Of a stretch of 64,000 bases of DNA, positions 33,389-42,414 are shown piece by piece. Position 1 is the stretch's first letter. Every line of letters starts with the position of its first letter. The notes under the pieces were generated by a model, which had not been told where the DNA came from, did no database searches, and saw nothing but the letters and a program-made list of their open reading frames with translations. Both the position numbers and the translations under genes were made by a program. This DNA comes from Plantibacter flavus (GTDB taxonomy: Bacteria; Actinomycetota; Actinomycetes; Actinomycetales; Microbacteriaceae), in the NCBI RefSeq assembly GCF_002024505.1, contig NZ_CP019402.1, positions 868,001 to 932,000 on the forward strand, in the 5' to 3' direction.

Positions 33389-34267
33389 TCAGTCGACGGG
33401 GAAGAACGGGGAGACGGCTGCGGCGAAGGATCGCGGCTGCTCCACCCAGGGGTAGTGTCCGCACCCGTCGAGCACGATCGCCTGGCCGAGGGGGAACCGC
33501 TGCGCGAGGGCGACGACGGGCGCGAGTCCCGTCAGGCCGTCCTCGGAACCCGCGACCACGAGCACGGGTGCCGTGACGGTTCGGAGGGCGTCGCGGATGT
33601 CCTCGACCTCGTCGATCGTGGGGGTGTGCACGAACGCGTCCTGCGCGGCCGGGTGCCAGGCGCCCAGACGCTCGTGTTCGCGGGCGGTGTCGTCCCACTC
33701 GCCCCAGGCGATGGGCGCCACCGCCGGGAACAAGCGGTTCCCCGACGCGGAGTCCGGCGCCGCGAGCAGCGCGGGCAGCGCCTCGAGGAAGCCGGGGTAC
33801 CAGTCCTCCGCCGCGTGCCGGGCGATGATCTCCGCGCTGTCGTCGTCCGTGTCGACGAGCCAGGTGGCGGGTGGCGTGATGAGGCACAGGCGGTCGAGCC
33901 GGTGCGGGTAGCGCGCGGCGTAGCTCACGGCGACGCGGGTACCGGCGGAATGCCCGAGGAGTTCGACGCGGTCGACGTCCAGCCAGCGACGCACGGCCTC
34001 GACGTCCTCGGCGAGTTCCGGCCAGCTGGCCGCAGCGGTCGACGATCCGCTCTCGGACCGTCCGACCCCGCGCTGGTGCAGCAGGATGAGGCGACGCCTG
34101 GTGCTCAGGCCCGCGAGATCACCGAGGTAGACCGGGTGACGCGCCGGACCGCCGGCGAGGACGACGAGGGGCGGCAAGGCGTCGTCGCCGATCACGTCCA
34201 CGTGCAGCCTGGTGCCGTCGTGACTCTCGACGACGGCCGACGACCCGGTTCCCGCTGCTGCGCTCAT
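33389..34267 (-). CDS. Alpha/beta hydrolase, proline-iminopeptidase-like
   Basis: 292 residues. The catalytic serine is in LLGHSAGTRVAVSYA, the acid in VAGSEDGLTG and the histidine in LDGCGHYPWVEQP. LLHQRGVGRSES parallels the DQRG loop of proline iminopeptidases. A peptidase or esterase role in the cytoplasm is likely; the substrate is not predictable. It ends 42 bases after the glycosylase-like gene's start codon and begins 12 bases beyond the purD stop, all on the reverse strand. Confidence 0.83.
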   Translation of the reverse strand: MSAAAGTGSSAVVESHDGTRLHVDVIGDDALPPLVVLAGGPARHPVYLGDLAGLSTRRRLILLHQRGVGRSESGSSTAAASWPELAEDVEAVRRWLDVDRVELLGHSAGTRVAVSYAARYPHRLDRLCLITPPATWLVDTDDDSAEIIARHAAEDWYPGFLEALPALLAAPDSASGNRLFPAVAPIAWGEWDDTAREHERLGAWHPAAQDAFVHTPTIDEVEDIRDALRTVTAPVLVVAGSEDGLTGLAPVVALAQRFPLGQAIVLDGCGHYPWVEQPRSFAAAVSPFFPVD

Positions 34268-34278
34268 CCGGGCCGCGA

Positions 34279-35544
34279 TCAGGAGACGCGTGCGGCGATG
34301 TCGGTGCGGTACTGACCGCCCTCGAGCTCGATGCGCGACAGCGCCTCGTACGCACGTCCGCGTGCCTCCGGGAAGGAGGATCCGAGCGCCACGACGTTGA
34401 GGACGCGGCCGCCGGTGGCGACCAGGCCACCGTCGACGTCGGCCGTGGCCGCGTGGACGAGGTGGACCCCCTCGACGGCGACGGCGGCGTCGAGGCCGGT
34501 GATGCTCCGGCCGGTGACAGGCGTTTCGGGGTAGTTCTGGCTCGCGAGCACCACGGTCACCGCGCTCGCCTCGGCGAACGCGGGCCGTGGCTGCTGGTCG
34601 AGCGTGCCGGTGGCCGAGCCGAGCAGGAGCGCCGACAGCGGGGTGACGAGCCGGGGGAGGACGACCTGCGTCTCCGGGTCGCCGAAACGTGCGTTGAACT
34701 CGATCACGCGGATTCCGCGTTCCGTGAGGATGAGCCCGGCGTAGAGGAGCCCCTGGAACGGGTTGCCCTCCGACGCCAGCTGCCGTACGACGGGGACGGC
34801 GACGGTCTCCAGGACCTCGTCGACGAAGGCCGTCTCGCTCCCGAAGCGGTTGTCGAGCCAGGGCAGCGGGGAGTAGGCGCCCATCCCGCCGGTGTTCGGG
34901 CCGGCGTCGCCGTCGAGCAGCCGCTTGTAGTCCTGCGCGGGGGAGAGCGGGAGCACCGTCTCGCCGTCGGTGATGAAGAAGAGGGAGACCTCCTGGCCGT
35001 CGAGGAACTCCTCGACGAGGACGCCGCCGTAGCCCAGCCAGTTGGTGGCGTGCTGGATGGCCGCGTCGCGGTCGTGGGTGACGAGGACGCCCTTGCCCGC
35101 CGCGAGGCCGTCGGCCTTGACGACGTACGGAGCACCGAAGTCGTCGAGCGCGGCGATCGCTGCGTCGAGGTCCTCGGCGCGGACCGCGCGACCGGTGGGC
35201 ACGCCGGCTTCGTCCATGATCCGCTTCGCGAAGGACTTCGAGCCCTCGAGCGCGGCCGCCGAGCGGTTGGGGCCGAAGACCGGGATGCCGGCGGCGCGCA
35301 GCTTGTCGGCCACGCCGGCGACGAGCGGGGCCTCGGGCCCGATGACGACGAGGTCGACCGCTTCGTCGCGGGCGAAGTCGCGCACGATCGAGGGGTTCTC
35401 CTGGTCGATGCCGACCACGGTCACGTCGCCCGCGATGCCCGCGTTGCCGGGGGCGGCGATGATGTGGTGCCCGGCCTCTTCGGAGAGGAGAGCCTTGATG
35501 ATGGCGTGCTCGCGAGCACCGGAACCGAGGACGAGGATCTTCAC
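34279..35544 (-). CDS. purD: Phosphoribosylamine-glycine ligase
   Basis: 421 residues, standard length. The ATP-grasp enzyme makes GAR in step 2 of purine synthesis. The N-domain starts KILVLGSGAREHAIIKAL; the ATP-grasp core has APYVVKADGLAAGKGVLV and LLYAGLILTERGIRVIEFNARFGDPETQVVLPR. GTG 35544 is preceded by TAAGCT six bases upstream, a leaderless pattern. It is divergent from the SCP_3 gene; the two start codons are only 38 bases apart. Confidence 0.96.
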   Translation of the reverse strand: MKILVLGSGAREHAIIKALLSEEAGHHIIAAPGNAGIAGDVTVVGIDQENPSIVRDFARDEAVDLVVIGPEAPLVAGVADKLRAAGIPVFGPNRSAAALEGSKSFAKRIMDEAGVPTGRAVRAEDLDAAIAALDDFGAPYVVKADGLAAGKGVLVTHDRDAAIQHATNWLGYGGVLVEEFLDGQEVSLFFITDGETVLPLSPAQDYKRLLDGDAGPNTGGMGAYSPLPWLDNRFGSETAFVDEVLETVAVPVVRQLASEGNPFQGLLYAGLILTERGIRVIEFNARFGDPETQVVLPRLVTPLSALLLGSATGTLDQQPRPAFAEASAVTVVLASQNYPETPVTGRSITGLDAAVAVEGVHLVHAATADVDGGLVATGGRVLNVVALGSSFPEARGRAYEALSRIELEGGQYRTDIAARVS

Positions 35545-35550
35545 CCGTCT

Positions 35551-35556
35551 AGCTTA
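35551..35556 (-). promoter_or_regulatory. Leaderless -10 of purD
   Basis: TAAGCT on the reverse strand, six bases before GTG 35544. Confidence 0.6.
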
Positions 35557-35569
35557 AGGCGCAATGGCC

Positions 35570-35575
35570 TAGCCT
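35570..35575 (+). promoter_or_regulatory. Leaderless -10 of the SCP_3 gene
   Basis: TAGCCT, seven bases before ATG 35583. It lies 14 bases from the oppositely directed purD -10, so the two polymerase footprints overlap. Confidence 0.55.
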
Positions 35576-35582
35576 CGAATGC

Positions 35583-35948
35583 ATGGCCAGACCCAGGATC
35601 ACGGACGCCGTCGGTCGCGCTGCCCTGGAGCAGGCGCTCGGGGACGCACCGGCGTCGCGCACGGACACGGCGACCGCGGTCCGCTACCTGTTGGAGCTCC
35701 TCGTCGAGCGGGCACCCGGCAACACCGTCGAGGTGCGGGTGCCGCCGTTCGGCGCAGTGCAGTGCATCGAGGGCCCCCGCCACACCCGAGGCACGCCGCC
35801 GAACGTCATCGAGATGGATGCGCCGACCTGGCTCGCCCTCGCCTCAGGCCGCATCGACTGGACCACGGCGATGGCGGGCGGCACGGTGCACGCGTCCGGC
35901 CAACGCGCGGACCTCACGGGCCTCGTGCCACTGCTGCTGCCGCGCTGA
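35583..35948 (+). CDS. Sterol-carrier-like SCP_3 protein
   Basis: 121 residues, a small soluble protein of the bacterial SCP_3 family often found near purine genes in actinobacteria. The C-terminal part PNVIEMDAPTWLALASGRIDW and VHASGQRADLTGLVPLL is diagnostic. The fold can bind a hydrophobic ligand; no activity is established for this group. Its leaderless promoter faces that of purD. Confidence 0.8.
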   Translation: MARPRITDAVGRAALEQALGDAPASRTDTATAVRYLLELLVERAPGNTVEVRVPPFGAVQCIEGPRHTRGTPPNVIEMDAPTWLALASGRIDWTTAMAGGTVHASGQRADLTGLVPLLLPR

Positions 35949-35957
35949 CGTTCCGGG

Positions 35958-35963
35958 TACATT
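35958..35963 (+). promoter_or_regulatory. Leaderless -10 of the glycosyltransferase gene
   Basis: TACATT, six bases before GTG 35970; no Shine-Dalgarno sequence. Confidence 0.55.
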
Positions 35964-35969
35964 GGTGCG

Positions 35970-36971
35970 GTGACCTCCGACATCGAAGCCCCTGCCGAGA
36001 CGACGCTCGACGCGACGATCGTCATCCCCACGTACAACGGCGAGATGTACCTCGAACAGATCCTCTCCGCCATCGAGGCCCAGGAGTACGACGGCACCTT
36101 CGAGACGCTCGTCATCGACTCGGGTTCCACGGACCGCACGCTCGACATCGTCGCCGCCCACCCGGACGTCCGGCTGCATGTCATCCCGAACAGTGAGTTC
36201 GGCCACGGCCGGACCCGCCAGCTCGCCGCTCGCCTCGCCCGCGGGAAGTATGTCGCGTACCTCACGCACGACGCCATCCCCGGCGACTCGCGATGGCTCC
36301 ATGAGCTCACCGCGCCGCTCGACCCCGACGGCATGGACGTCGTCGCCGTCATGGGCAAGCAGATCGCCCGCCCGACCTGCTTCCCGCTGTTGAAGTACGA
36401 GATCCACGACGTCTTCCACAACTTCGGGCCCGACTTCGGTACGACCGTCTTCGCGAACGACGGCTTCGCCGACGGCAACGGCGGACTGCTCGACGCCCTC
36501 GCGTTCTACTCCGACGTCAATTCGGCGACCCGCCGCGAACTCCTGCTCGGCGACATCCCGTACCGCGACCTCCCGTACTCCGAGGACATGGCGTTCGGCG
36601 CCGACATCATCGCGGCCGGCCTGCGGAAGGCGTACGCGCCGCGGGGCTGGGTCATCCACTCGAACGACCTCACCCTCGACGAGTACCGCAAGCGCATCTT
36701 CGACGAGACGACGGCGCTGCGTCGGATCGGCAAGCCCGTGGCGCGGCTCCGGCGGTCCCGGCAGATCGGCTACACCGTCGTCGGCGCCATCCGTGATGCG
36801 AAGCGGATCGTCCGCGACAAGGAGTACGGCTGGAAGCGCCGGGCGTATTGGTTCGTGATGAACCCCGCCTACCACGCGGCCAAGTGGAGCAGCTACTACA
36901 CGGCCTCACGCGTCGACCTGAACGACGAGGCCGCCATGCGGGCCGGGTCGCTGGAGCACAGTCGCAAGTAG
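35970..36971 (+). CDS. Family 2 glycosyltransferase, rhamnosyltransferase-like
   Basis: 333 residues. The GT-A fold is shown by ATIVIPTYNGEMYLEQIL, VIDSGSTDRTLDI and YLTHDAIPGDSRWL, where the DxD-like acidic site is THDA as in many rhamnosyltransferases; FANDGFADGNGG and YSEDMAFGADIIAAG hold the acceptor and ED catalytic region. It probably adds a sugar, perhaps rhamnose, to a cell-surface glycan. There are no membrane helices and no polysaccharide genes next to it. GTG 35970 follows a leaderless promoter. Confidence 0.85.
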   Translation: MTSDIEAPAETTLDATIVIPTYNGEMYLEQILSAIEAQEYDGTFETLVIDSGSTDRTLDIVAAHPDVRLHVIPNSEFGHGRTRQLAARLARGKYVAYLTHDAIPGDSRWLHELTAPLDPDGMDVVAVMGKQIARPTCFPLLKYEIHDVFHNFGPDFGTTVFANDGFADGNGGLLDALAFYSDVNSATRRELLLGDIPYRDLPYSEDMAFGADIIAAGLRKAYAPRGWVIHSNDLTLDEYRKRIFDETTALRRIGKPVARLRRSRQIGYTVVGAIRDAKRIVRDKEYGWKRRAYWFVMNPAYHAAKWSSYYTASRVDLNDEAAMRAGSLEHSRK

Positions 36972-37054
36972 CCCGCACGCGACGCTCGACTCGGGCCCGC
37001 TGCTCCCGGCGAACCGGGGTGGTGCATCACCGCCTCGTGCGCTGTGATGGAGGC

Positions 37055-38059
37055 ATGAGCACGAAACGACTGTTGGTCCTGGGCGGTACCGAGTTCGTCG
37101 GGCGAGCGGTCGTCGACGAGGCCGTCGCCGCCGGCTGGGAGGTCACCGTCTTCCATCGCGGCACGAACCGGTCCTCCCCGTCGGACGCGATCACGGTGCT
37201 GCACGGCGACCGGACGCTGCCCGGCGGACTCGACGCGCTCCGGGTCGGGTCGTGGGACCTCGCCGTCGACACCTGGTCATGGGCTCCGGTCGCCGTCCGC
37301 GACGCGGCCGCGCTGCTGGCCGACCGGGTCGGGAGCTACGTCTACGTCTCGAGCCGTTCCGTCTACGCCGACCCGCTTCCCGCCGGAGCTTCGGAGGACG
37401 CGCCGGTCGTCGACGGATCGGCGCACGACGAGGGCTTCGCGGACTACGCCCGTGCCAAGCGCGGCGGTGAGATGGCCGCCGTGCAGGCGTTCGGTGACCG
37501 AGCGGTTTTGGTGCGAGCGGGCCTCATCCTCGGCCCGCACGAGAACATCGGGCGGCTTCCCTGGTGGCTGGCGCGGATCGCCGAGGGCGGTGCGGTGCTC
37601 GCCCCCGGCGCCGCCTCCGACCCCATCCAGTACATCGATGCGCGGGATCTCGCGGCCTTCCTCCTCACGGCCGGTTCGACGGGCGCGAGTGGTGCGTTCA
37701 ACGTCGTGAGCGAGCCGCGGGCGGCCACGCTGGGCGATCTGCTCGACGCCTGTATCGCCGCGACCGGGTCAGGCGCGACCCTCCGCTGGGTGGATCAGGA
37801 GCGGGTGCTCGCGGCCGGGATCCAACCCTGGACCCAGCTCCCCGTCTGGCTTCCGACCGGACCCCACGCGGACGCGATGCATCACGGAGACGTCTCGCGT
37901 GCGCTCGCGGCGGGTCTCCGTCGTCGTCCGCTCGCCGAGACCGTCGCCGACACCTGGGGTTGGCTGCAGGCCCTCGGCGGTGTGGCGCCGCAGCGTCCGG
38001 ACCGCCCCGTCGTCGGACTGGACCGTGCCCTCGAGCGGGCCGTGCTCGCCGGAAGCTGA
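37055..38059 (+). CDS. NAD-dependent epimerase/dehydratase family protein
   Basis: 334 residues, extended SDR. RLLVLGGTEFVGRAVVDEAV is the nucleotide loop; YVYVSSRSVYADPLP and YARAKRGGEMA give the Ser and a YxxxK (catalytic Tyr-Lys); YIDARDLAAFLL and HGDVSRALAAGL are typical of isoflavone-reductase/epimerase-like members. The substrate is unknown. ATG 37055 sits right after GGAGG, with a TGTGAT hexamer six bases upstream. It is convergent with zapE, eight bases apart. Confidence 0.82.
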   Translation: MSTKRLLVLGGTEFVGRAVVDEAVAAGWEVTVFHRGTNRSSPSDAITVLHGDRTLPGGLDALRVGSWDLAVDTWSWAPVAVRDAAALLADRVGSYVYVSSRSVYADPLPAGASEDAPVVDGSAHDEGFADYARAKRGGEMAAVQAFGDRAVLVRAGLILGPHENIGRLPWWLARIAEGGAVLAPGAASDPIQYIDARDLAAFLLTAGSTGASGAFNVVSEPRAATLGDLLDACIAATGSGATLRWVDQERVLAAGIQPWTQLPVWLPTGPHADAMHHGDVSRALAAGLRRRPLAETVADTWGWLQALGGVAPQRPDRPVVGLDRALERAVLAGS

Positions 38060-38066
38060 GCGCCTG

Positions 38067-39212
38067 TCAGCGGACCTCGCGGAGGAGGGCGAGCCGACTG
38101 CGCGTCCTGACCGCGTCGCGGGCGAAGCCGCCCGGCCCGAGGGCGGGGTCGGTCACGAAGGTCTCCCGGTCGGTGGCGGCCACGACGTGGAGTTCGACGC
38201 CGAGATCGCACAGGGCGTCGATGAGCAGGACGAACCGGGCGCGCGCCTCCCTGGTGAGGGCATGGGATTCGGGCAGGGCGTCGAGCACCCACCGGTCGTA
38301 GTCCGCCGCCCAGGCGAGGTAGTCGCCCACGGAGGTCGGACGTTCGATGAGTTCGGCGCTGGCGAACCACACCCTGCCGTCGCGCGCGGCGGCCGCGTGG
38401 AACGTGTGGCCACTGATCGTCAACGTCGTCGCCTCGCCCGGCCCCGGTCGATGGAGGCCGAGGGTCGCGAGGCGGGCGTCCGCGGCCTCGCCGGCGATGG
38501 ACCAGCTGCCACGGGCGAAGCCGTCGCGGTGACTGACCGGCGAACTGCGACGGTGGTCGGTCGAGCCGGCGAGTTCGAGCACCTGCATGTTCGCCTCGAT
38601 CAGGGCGATGCCGGGCTCGAAGACGTGATGGTACGCCGGGTCCGGCAGGAGGTCCTGCGGCCGGAAGTTCGAGCTCGTCAACAGGGTCACCCGTCGGGCG
38701 AAGAGGGCTTCGAGCAGCCGGATCATGAGGGTGCCGTCGCCGGGATCGTGCACATGGAACTCGTCGAAGAGCACGACGTCCACGTCGGCGAGCAGCTCGT
38801 CGACGGCTTGCTCGACCGCGTTCGTCACCGCTCCCGCCGCCGCCCGGGACGCGGCGCCCGGCTCGCCCGTCGCGCGGGCCGCGTCGGCGGCCTCCGCGCG
38901 GACCCGGTGGATCGCGGCGTGCAGCCCGCGGAAGAAGGAGTGGAAGTGGACGCGACGCCGCCGCTGCGTCAGGAGCGCTGCGAAGAACGCGTCGAGGAGC
39001 CAGGTCTTGCCCCGCCCGGCCGCACCCCACAGGTACAGGTGTGCGGGTCGATCGTCGGCGATCCGGAGCGATGCCAGGCGCCTCGCCACCTCCAGCTGCT
39101 CCGGCTCGAGCGTGAACCCGGCGTCGGCGGCGGCGGACTCGACCGCCGAGAGCAGGGCGTCGCCGGGAGGGATCGGAGCGGGATCGGTCGTCTCGGTCCC
39201 CGTCGTGTCCAC
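38067..39212 (-). CDS. zapE: ZapE/AFG1-like P-loop ATPase
   Basis: 381 residues. Walker A is LWGAAGRGKTWLLDAFF, Walker B is DVVLFDEFHVHDPGD, followed by LLTSSNFRPQDLLPDPAYHHVFEP, the AFG1 family sensor region. C-terminal VWFASAELIERPTSVGDYLAWAADYDR is also conserved. In E. coli ZapE affects Z-ring constriction; in actinobacteria the role is less known. GTG 39212 is chosen because TACGAT lies six bases upstream, a leaderless pattern; longer frames pass through that promoter. Confidence 0.88.
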   Translation of the reverse strand: MDTTGTETTDPAPIPPGDALLSAVESAAADAGFTLEPEQLEVARRLASLRIADDRPAHLYLWGAAGRGKTWLLDAFFAALLTQRRRRVHFHSFFRGLHAAIHRVRAEAADAARATGEPGAASRAAAGAVTNAVEQAVDELLADVDVVLFDEFHVHDPGDGTLMIRLLEALFARRVTLLTSSNFRPQDLLPDPAYHHVFEPGIALIEANMQVLELAGSTDHRRSSPVSHRDGFARGSWSIAGEAADARLATLGLHRPGPGEATTLTISGHTFHAAAARDGRVWFASAELIERPTSVGDYLAWAADYDRWVLDALPESHALTREARARFVLLIDALCDLGVELHVVAATDRETFVTDPALGPGGFARDAVRTRSRLALLREVR

Positions 39213-39218
39213 CGCTCG

Positions 39219-39224
39219 ATCGTA
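39219..39224 (-). promoter_or_regulatory. Leaderless -10 of zapE
   Basis: TACGAT on the reverse strand, six bases before GTG 39212. Confidence 0.55.
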
Positions 39225-39296
39225 CCCGTCGGCTCGTCGACCGCGGCCGTTCACCATCGGTTCACGATGCCCAGGATCGTGGGGGAGAATGGAGGC

Positions 39297-39824
39297 ATGA
39301 CAGACGCCACCGGGCAGCCAGCACCGGAAGCTCAGCACCCATCCGAACCGACCGGTCCGACGCCCTCGACCGAGCCCGACACCGAGGTCGCGACCGTGTA
39401 CTCCTCCGGTTCGGTCTCGGTGCGCCGGTCACCCCGCTACTGGCGGTTCCTCGTCATCGGTGCCTTCGTCGGTGTCATCGCCGCACTCATCCTCACCTTC
39501 GCATTCCCGGGGAGCGCCGACTACTCGCTCACCCAGGTGTTCGGCTTCCTCCTGCTCGTGTGCGTCGTGGTCTTCGGCGCGATCGCCCTCGTCGTCGGTC
39601 TCCTCATCGACCGCTCCATGGCGCGACGGACGCGGATCGTCGCAGCGGATAGAGTTGACGTGCATCCAGCCGGGACCCCCGCGGCCGACGCGGAACCTGC
39701 CGGTTCCGTCAGTGCCGAGCCAGGTGAGTCCGGCCCCCGAATCCACCCATCGCAGAAGGTTCAGGACGGTCATGACCTCATCCACCAGCTACCGGGAGGC
39801 CGGTGTCGACACGGCGGCCGGTGA
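39297..39824 (+). CDS. Hypothetical two-TM protein overlapping purM
   Basis: 175 residues, no recognised family. A Pro/Thr-rich N-terminus (1-45) precedes two membrane helices (YWRFLVIGAFVGVIAALILTFAF and LTQVFGFLLLVCVVVFGAIALVVGLL) and a basic/acidic soluble tail. The last 17 codons overlap the purM start in another frame. Similar proteins sit before purM in related genomes, from general recollection. ATG 39297 has GAGAAT six bases upstream, a weak leaderless pattern. Confidence 0.7.
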   Translation: MTDATGQPAPEAQHPSEPTGPTPSTEPDTEVATVYSSGSVSVRRSPRYWRFLVIGAFVGVIAALILTFAFPGSADYSLTQVFGFLLLVCVVVFGAIALVVGLLIDRSMARRTRIVAADRVDVHPAGTPAADAEPAGSVSAEPGESGPRIHPSQKVQDGHDLIHQLPGGRCRHGGR

Positions 39825-40884
39825 CCGCGCCGTCGAGCTCATGAAGGCCGCCGTCGCGAAGACGCACGGCCCGGAGGTCTTCGGCGGCTTCGGCGGGTTC
39901 GCCGGCCTGTTCGACGCCTCGGCCCTCACGGCCTTCCGTCGGCCCCTGCTCGCGACGTCGACCGACGGCGTCGGCACGAAGGTCGCGATCGCCCAGGCCA
40001 TCGACAAGCACGACACCATCGGCCAGGACCTCGTCGGCATGGTCGTCGACGACATCGTCGTGGTCGGTGCGAAGCCGCTCTTCATGACCGACTACATCGC
40101 CTGCGGCAAGGTCCACCCGGAGCGCATCGCCTCCATCGTCGCGGGCATCGCCCGGGCCTGCTCCGACACCGGGACGGCGCTCATCGGCGGCGAGACCGCG
40201 GAGCACCCCGGACTCCTCGGGGTCGACGACTACGACGTCGCCGGCGCCTGCACCGGTGCGGTCGAGGCCGACGCCATCCTCGGTGAGCACCGCGTCGAGG
40301 ACGGCGACGTCGTCCTGGCGCTCGCCTCCTCGGGCCTGCACTCGAACGGCTTCTCCCTCGTGCGGCACATCCTCGCCCAGGCGGGCGTCGGGTACGCCGA
40401 CCACAGCGACGAGCTCGGCACGACGTTCGGCGAGGCCCTCCTCGAGCCGACGCGGCTCTACACCCTGCCCCTCCTGCGGCTGCTCGACTCCCCGGCCTTC
40501 GCGGGTGGCGTCCACTCGCTCAGCCACGTCACCGGCGGCGGGATCGCCGCCAACCTCGCGCGCGTCCTGCCCAAGGGGTCCTGGGCCGAGGTCGACCGCT
40601 CCACCTGGAGCCCGTCACCGGTGTTCCGCACCCTGAGCGAGCTGGCCGGATCCTCGCTCGAGTCGAGCGAGGGCACCTGGAACCTGGGCGTCGGGTTCTT
40701 CGCCGTCGTCTCGCCGGCGGTCGCCGACGGCGTCACGGCCGCCCTCGAGGCCGACGGGATCGCGACCTGGCAGGTCGGCACCGTGCACCTCGGCGACGAC
40801 GCCGCAGACCTCAGCGCGTTCGAACAGGGTGCCAAGGGGGTCGACGGCGGCGCCGTCCGCCTCGTCGGCGCCTACCGCGACTAG
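39772..40884 (+). CDS. purM: AIR synthetase
   Basis: 370 residues. It closes the imidazole ring of FGAM with ATP (step 5). Signatures: YREAGVDTAAGDRAVELMK, LLATSTDGVGTKVAIA, DDIVVVGAKPLFMTDY, LIGGETAEHPG, VLALASSGLHSNGFSLVR and SHVTGGGIAANLARVLP. The ATG at 39772 has AAGG well upstream and overlaps the 3' end of the two-TM gene. purF follows 72 bases later on the same strand. Confidence 0.96.
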   Translation: MTSSTSYREAGVDTAAGDRAVELMKAAVAKTHGPEVFGGFGGFAGLFDASALTAFRRPLLATSTDGVGTKVAIAQAIDKHDTIGQDLVGMVVDDIVVVGAKPLFMTDYIACGKVHPERIASIVAGIARACSDTGTALIGGETAEHPGLLGVDDYDVAGACTGAVEADAILGEHRVEDGDVVLALASSGLHSNGFSLVRHILAQAGVGYADHSDELGTTFGEALLEPTRLYTLPLLRLLDSPAFAGGVHSLSHVTGGGIAANLARVLPKGSWAEVDRSTWSPSPVFRTLSELAGSSLESSEGTWNLGVGFFAVVSPAVADGVTAALEADGIATWQVGTVHLGDDAADLSAFEQGAKGVDGGAVRLVGAYRD

Positions 40885-40956
40885 TCCCACCGCTCTCCGG
40901 CCCACCTTCCTCCGTTCCGCCACTCGCCCAGCACGAACCCCAAGGAGTCCCCACGC

Positions 40957-42414
40957 ATGTGCGGCATCGTCGGCATCGTCTCAACCGAGCCTGCCAACCA
41001 GCAGGTCTACGACAGCCTCCTGCTCCTCCAGCACCGCGGTCAGGACTCCACCGGCATCGCCACCGCCGACGGCAGCACCTTCCACATGGTCAAGGCCAAG
41101 GGCCAGGTGCGTGAAGCCTTCCGCACCCGCGACATGCGCTCGCTCCTCGGCAACATGGGCCTCGGCCACGTGCGCTACGCGACGAAGGGCGACGCCGCCA
41201 ACGAGAGCGAGGCGCAGCCGTTCTACGTGAACGCGCCCTACGGCATCACGCTCATCCACAACGGCAACCTCACGAACACGCGCGAGCTCAGCAAGGACCT
41301 GTTCCACGTCGACCGTCGTCACGTGAACTCCACGAGCGACACCGAGCTGCTGCTCAACGTCCTCGCGACGGAGCTGCAGGGTCAGATCAGCGGCCTCGAC
41401 CTCGATCCCGACCAGGTGTTCAACGCCGTCGAGAACGTGCACGAGCGGGTCGAGGGCTCCTACGCGACGATCGCCCTCATCGCCGGTCACGGCCTGCTCG
41501 CCTTCCGCGACCCGTTCGGTATCCGCCCGCTCATCCTCGGCAAGCGCCAGACGGGCATGGTCGGCAACGACTGGGTGGTCGCCTCGGAGTCGCTCGTCCT
41601 CGAAGCCGGCGGCTACGAGATCGTCCGTGAGATCGCCCCGGGAGAGGCCGTCTTCATCACCGCGTCGGGTGAGCTGTACTCGCGGCAGTGCGCGAAGAAC
41701 CCGCGGCTCGTGCCGTGCTCCTTCGAGTACGTCTACCTCGCGCGCCCCGACTCCGTCATGAACGGCATCTCGGTCTACGAGGCCCGGCTGCGTCTCGGCA
41801 ACCGGCTCGCCGACACCATCGCCGAGTACACGCCGATGGGCGACATCGACGTCGTCATGCCGATTCCGGACTCCTCCCGTCCAGCGGCCATGCAGGTCGC
41901 GCAGAAGCTCGGCATCGAATACCGCGAGGGCTTCTACAAGAACCGGTACGTGGGGCGCACCTTCATCATGCCGGGCCAGGCGCAGCGCAAGAAGAGCGTC
42001 CGTCAGAAGCTCAACGCGATGGGCTCCGAGTTCAAGGGCAAGAACATCCTCATCGTCGACGATTCGATCGTCCGCGGGACGACGTCGAAGGAGATCGTCG
42101 ACATGGCGCGTCTCGCCGGTGCCAACAAGGTGACCTTCACCTCCGCCGCACCGCCGGTCCGCTACCCCCACGTGTACGGCATCAACATGCCGTCCCGCCA
42201 GGAACTCGTCGCACACGGTAAGAAGATCCCCGACATCGCGCGTGAGTTGGGCGCTGACAACCTCATCTACCAGGAGGTCGCCGACATGAAGGCCGCCATC
42301 CTCGAGGGCTCCGGCATCAGCGACCTCGAGATGAGCTGCTTCACCGGCGAGTACGTCACCGGTACGGTCTCCGAGGAGTATCTCGAGTGGGTGGAGCGCT
42401 CGCAGCTCTCCTGA
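40957..42414 (+). CDS. purF: Amidophosphoribosyltransferase
   Basis: 485 residues. It starts MCGIVGIVSTE, so the glutaminase nucleophile Cys is exposed after Met removal and there is no propeptide. The PRTase part has ILIVDDSIVRGTTSKEIV (PRPP loop). Of the four [4Fe-4S] cysteines of the B. subtilis enzyme, the one in PHVYGINMPS is histidine/valine and one of the final pair is missing (DLEMSCF), so the cluster is probably lost. It catalyses the committed step of purine synthesis. AAGGAG lies nine bases before ATG. A perfect 20-base-arm hairpin follows. Confidence 0.96.
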   Translation: MCGIVGIVSTEPANQQVYDSLLLLQHRGQDSTGIATADGSTFHMVKAKGQVREAFRTRDMRSLLGNMGLGHVRYATKGDAANESEAQPFYVNAPYGITLIHNGNLTNTRELSKDLFHVDRRHVNSTSDTELLLNVLATELQGQISGLDLDPDQVFNAVENVHERVEGSYATIALIAGHGLLAFRDPFGIRPLILGKRQTGMVGNDWVVASESLVLEAGGYEIVREIAPGEAVFITASGELYSRQCAKNPRLVPCSFEYVYLARPDSVMNGISVYEARLRLGNRLADTIAEYTPMGDIDVVMPIPDSSRPAAMQVAQKLGIEYREGFYKNRYVGRTFIMPGQAQRKKSVRQKLNAMGSEFKGKNILIVDDSIVRGTTSKEIVDMARLAGANKVTFTSAAPPVRYPHVYGINMPSRQELVAHGKKIPDIARELGADNLIYQEVADMKAAILEGSGISDLEMSCFTGEYVTGTVSEEYLEWVERSQLS

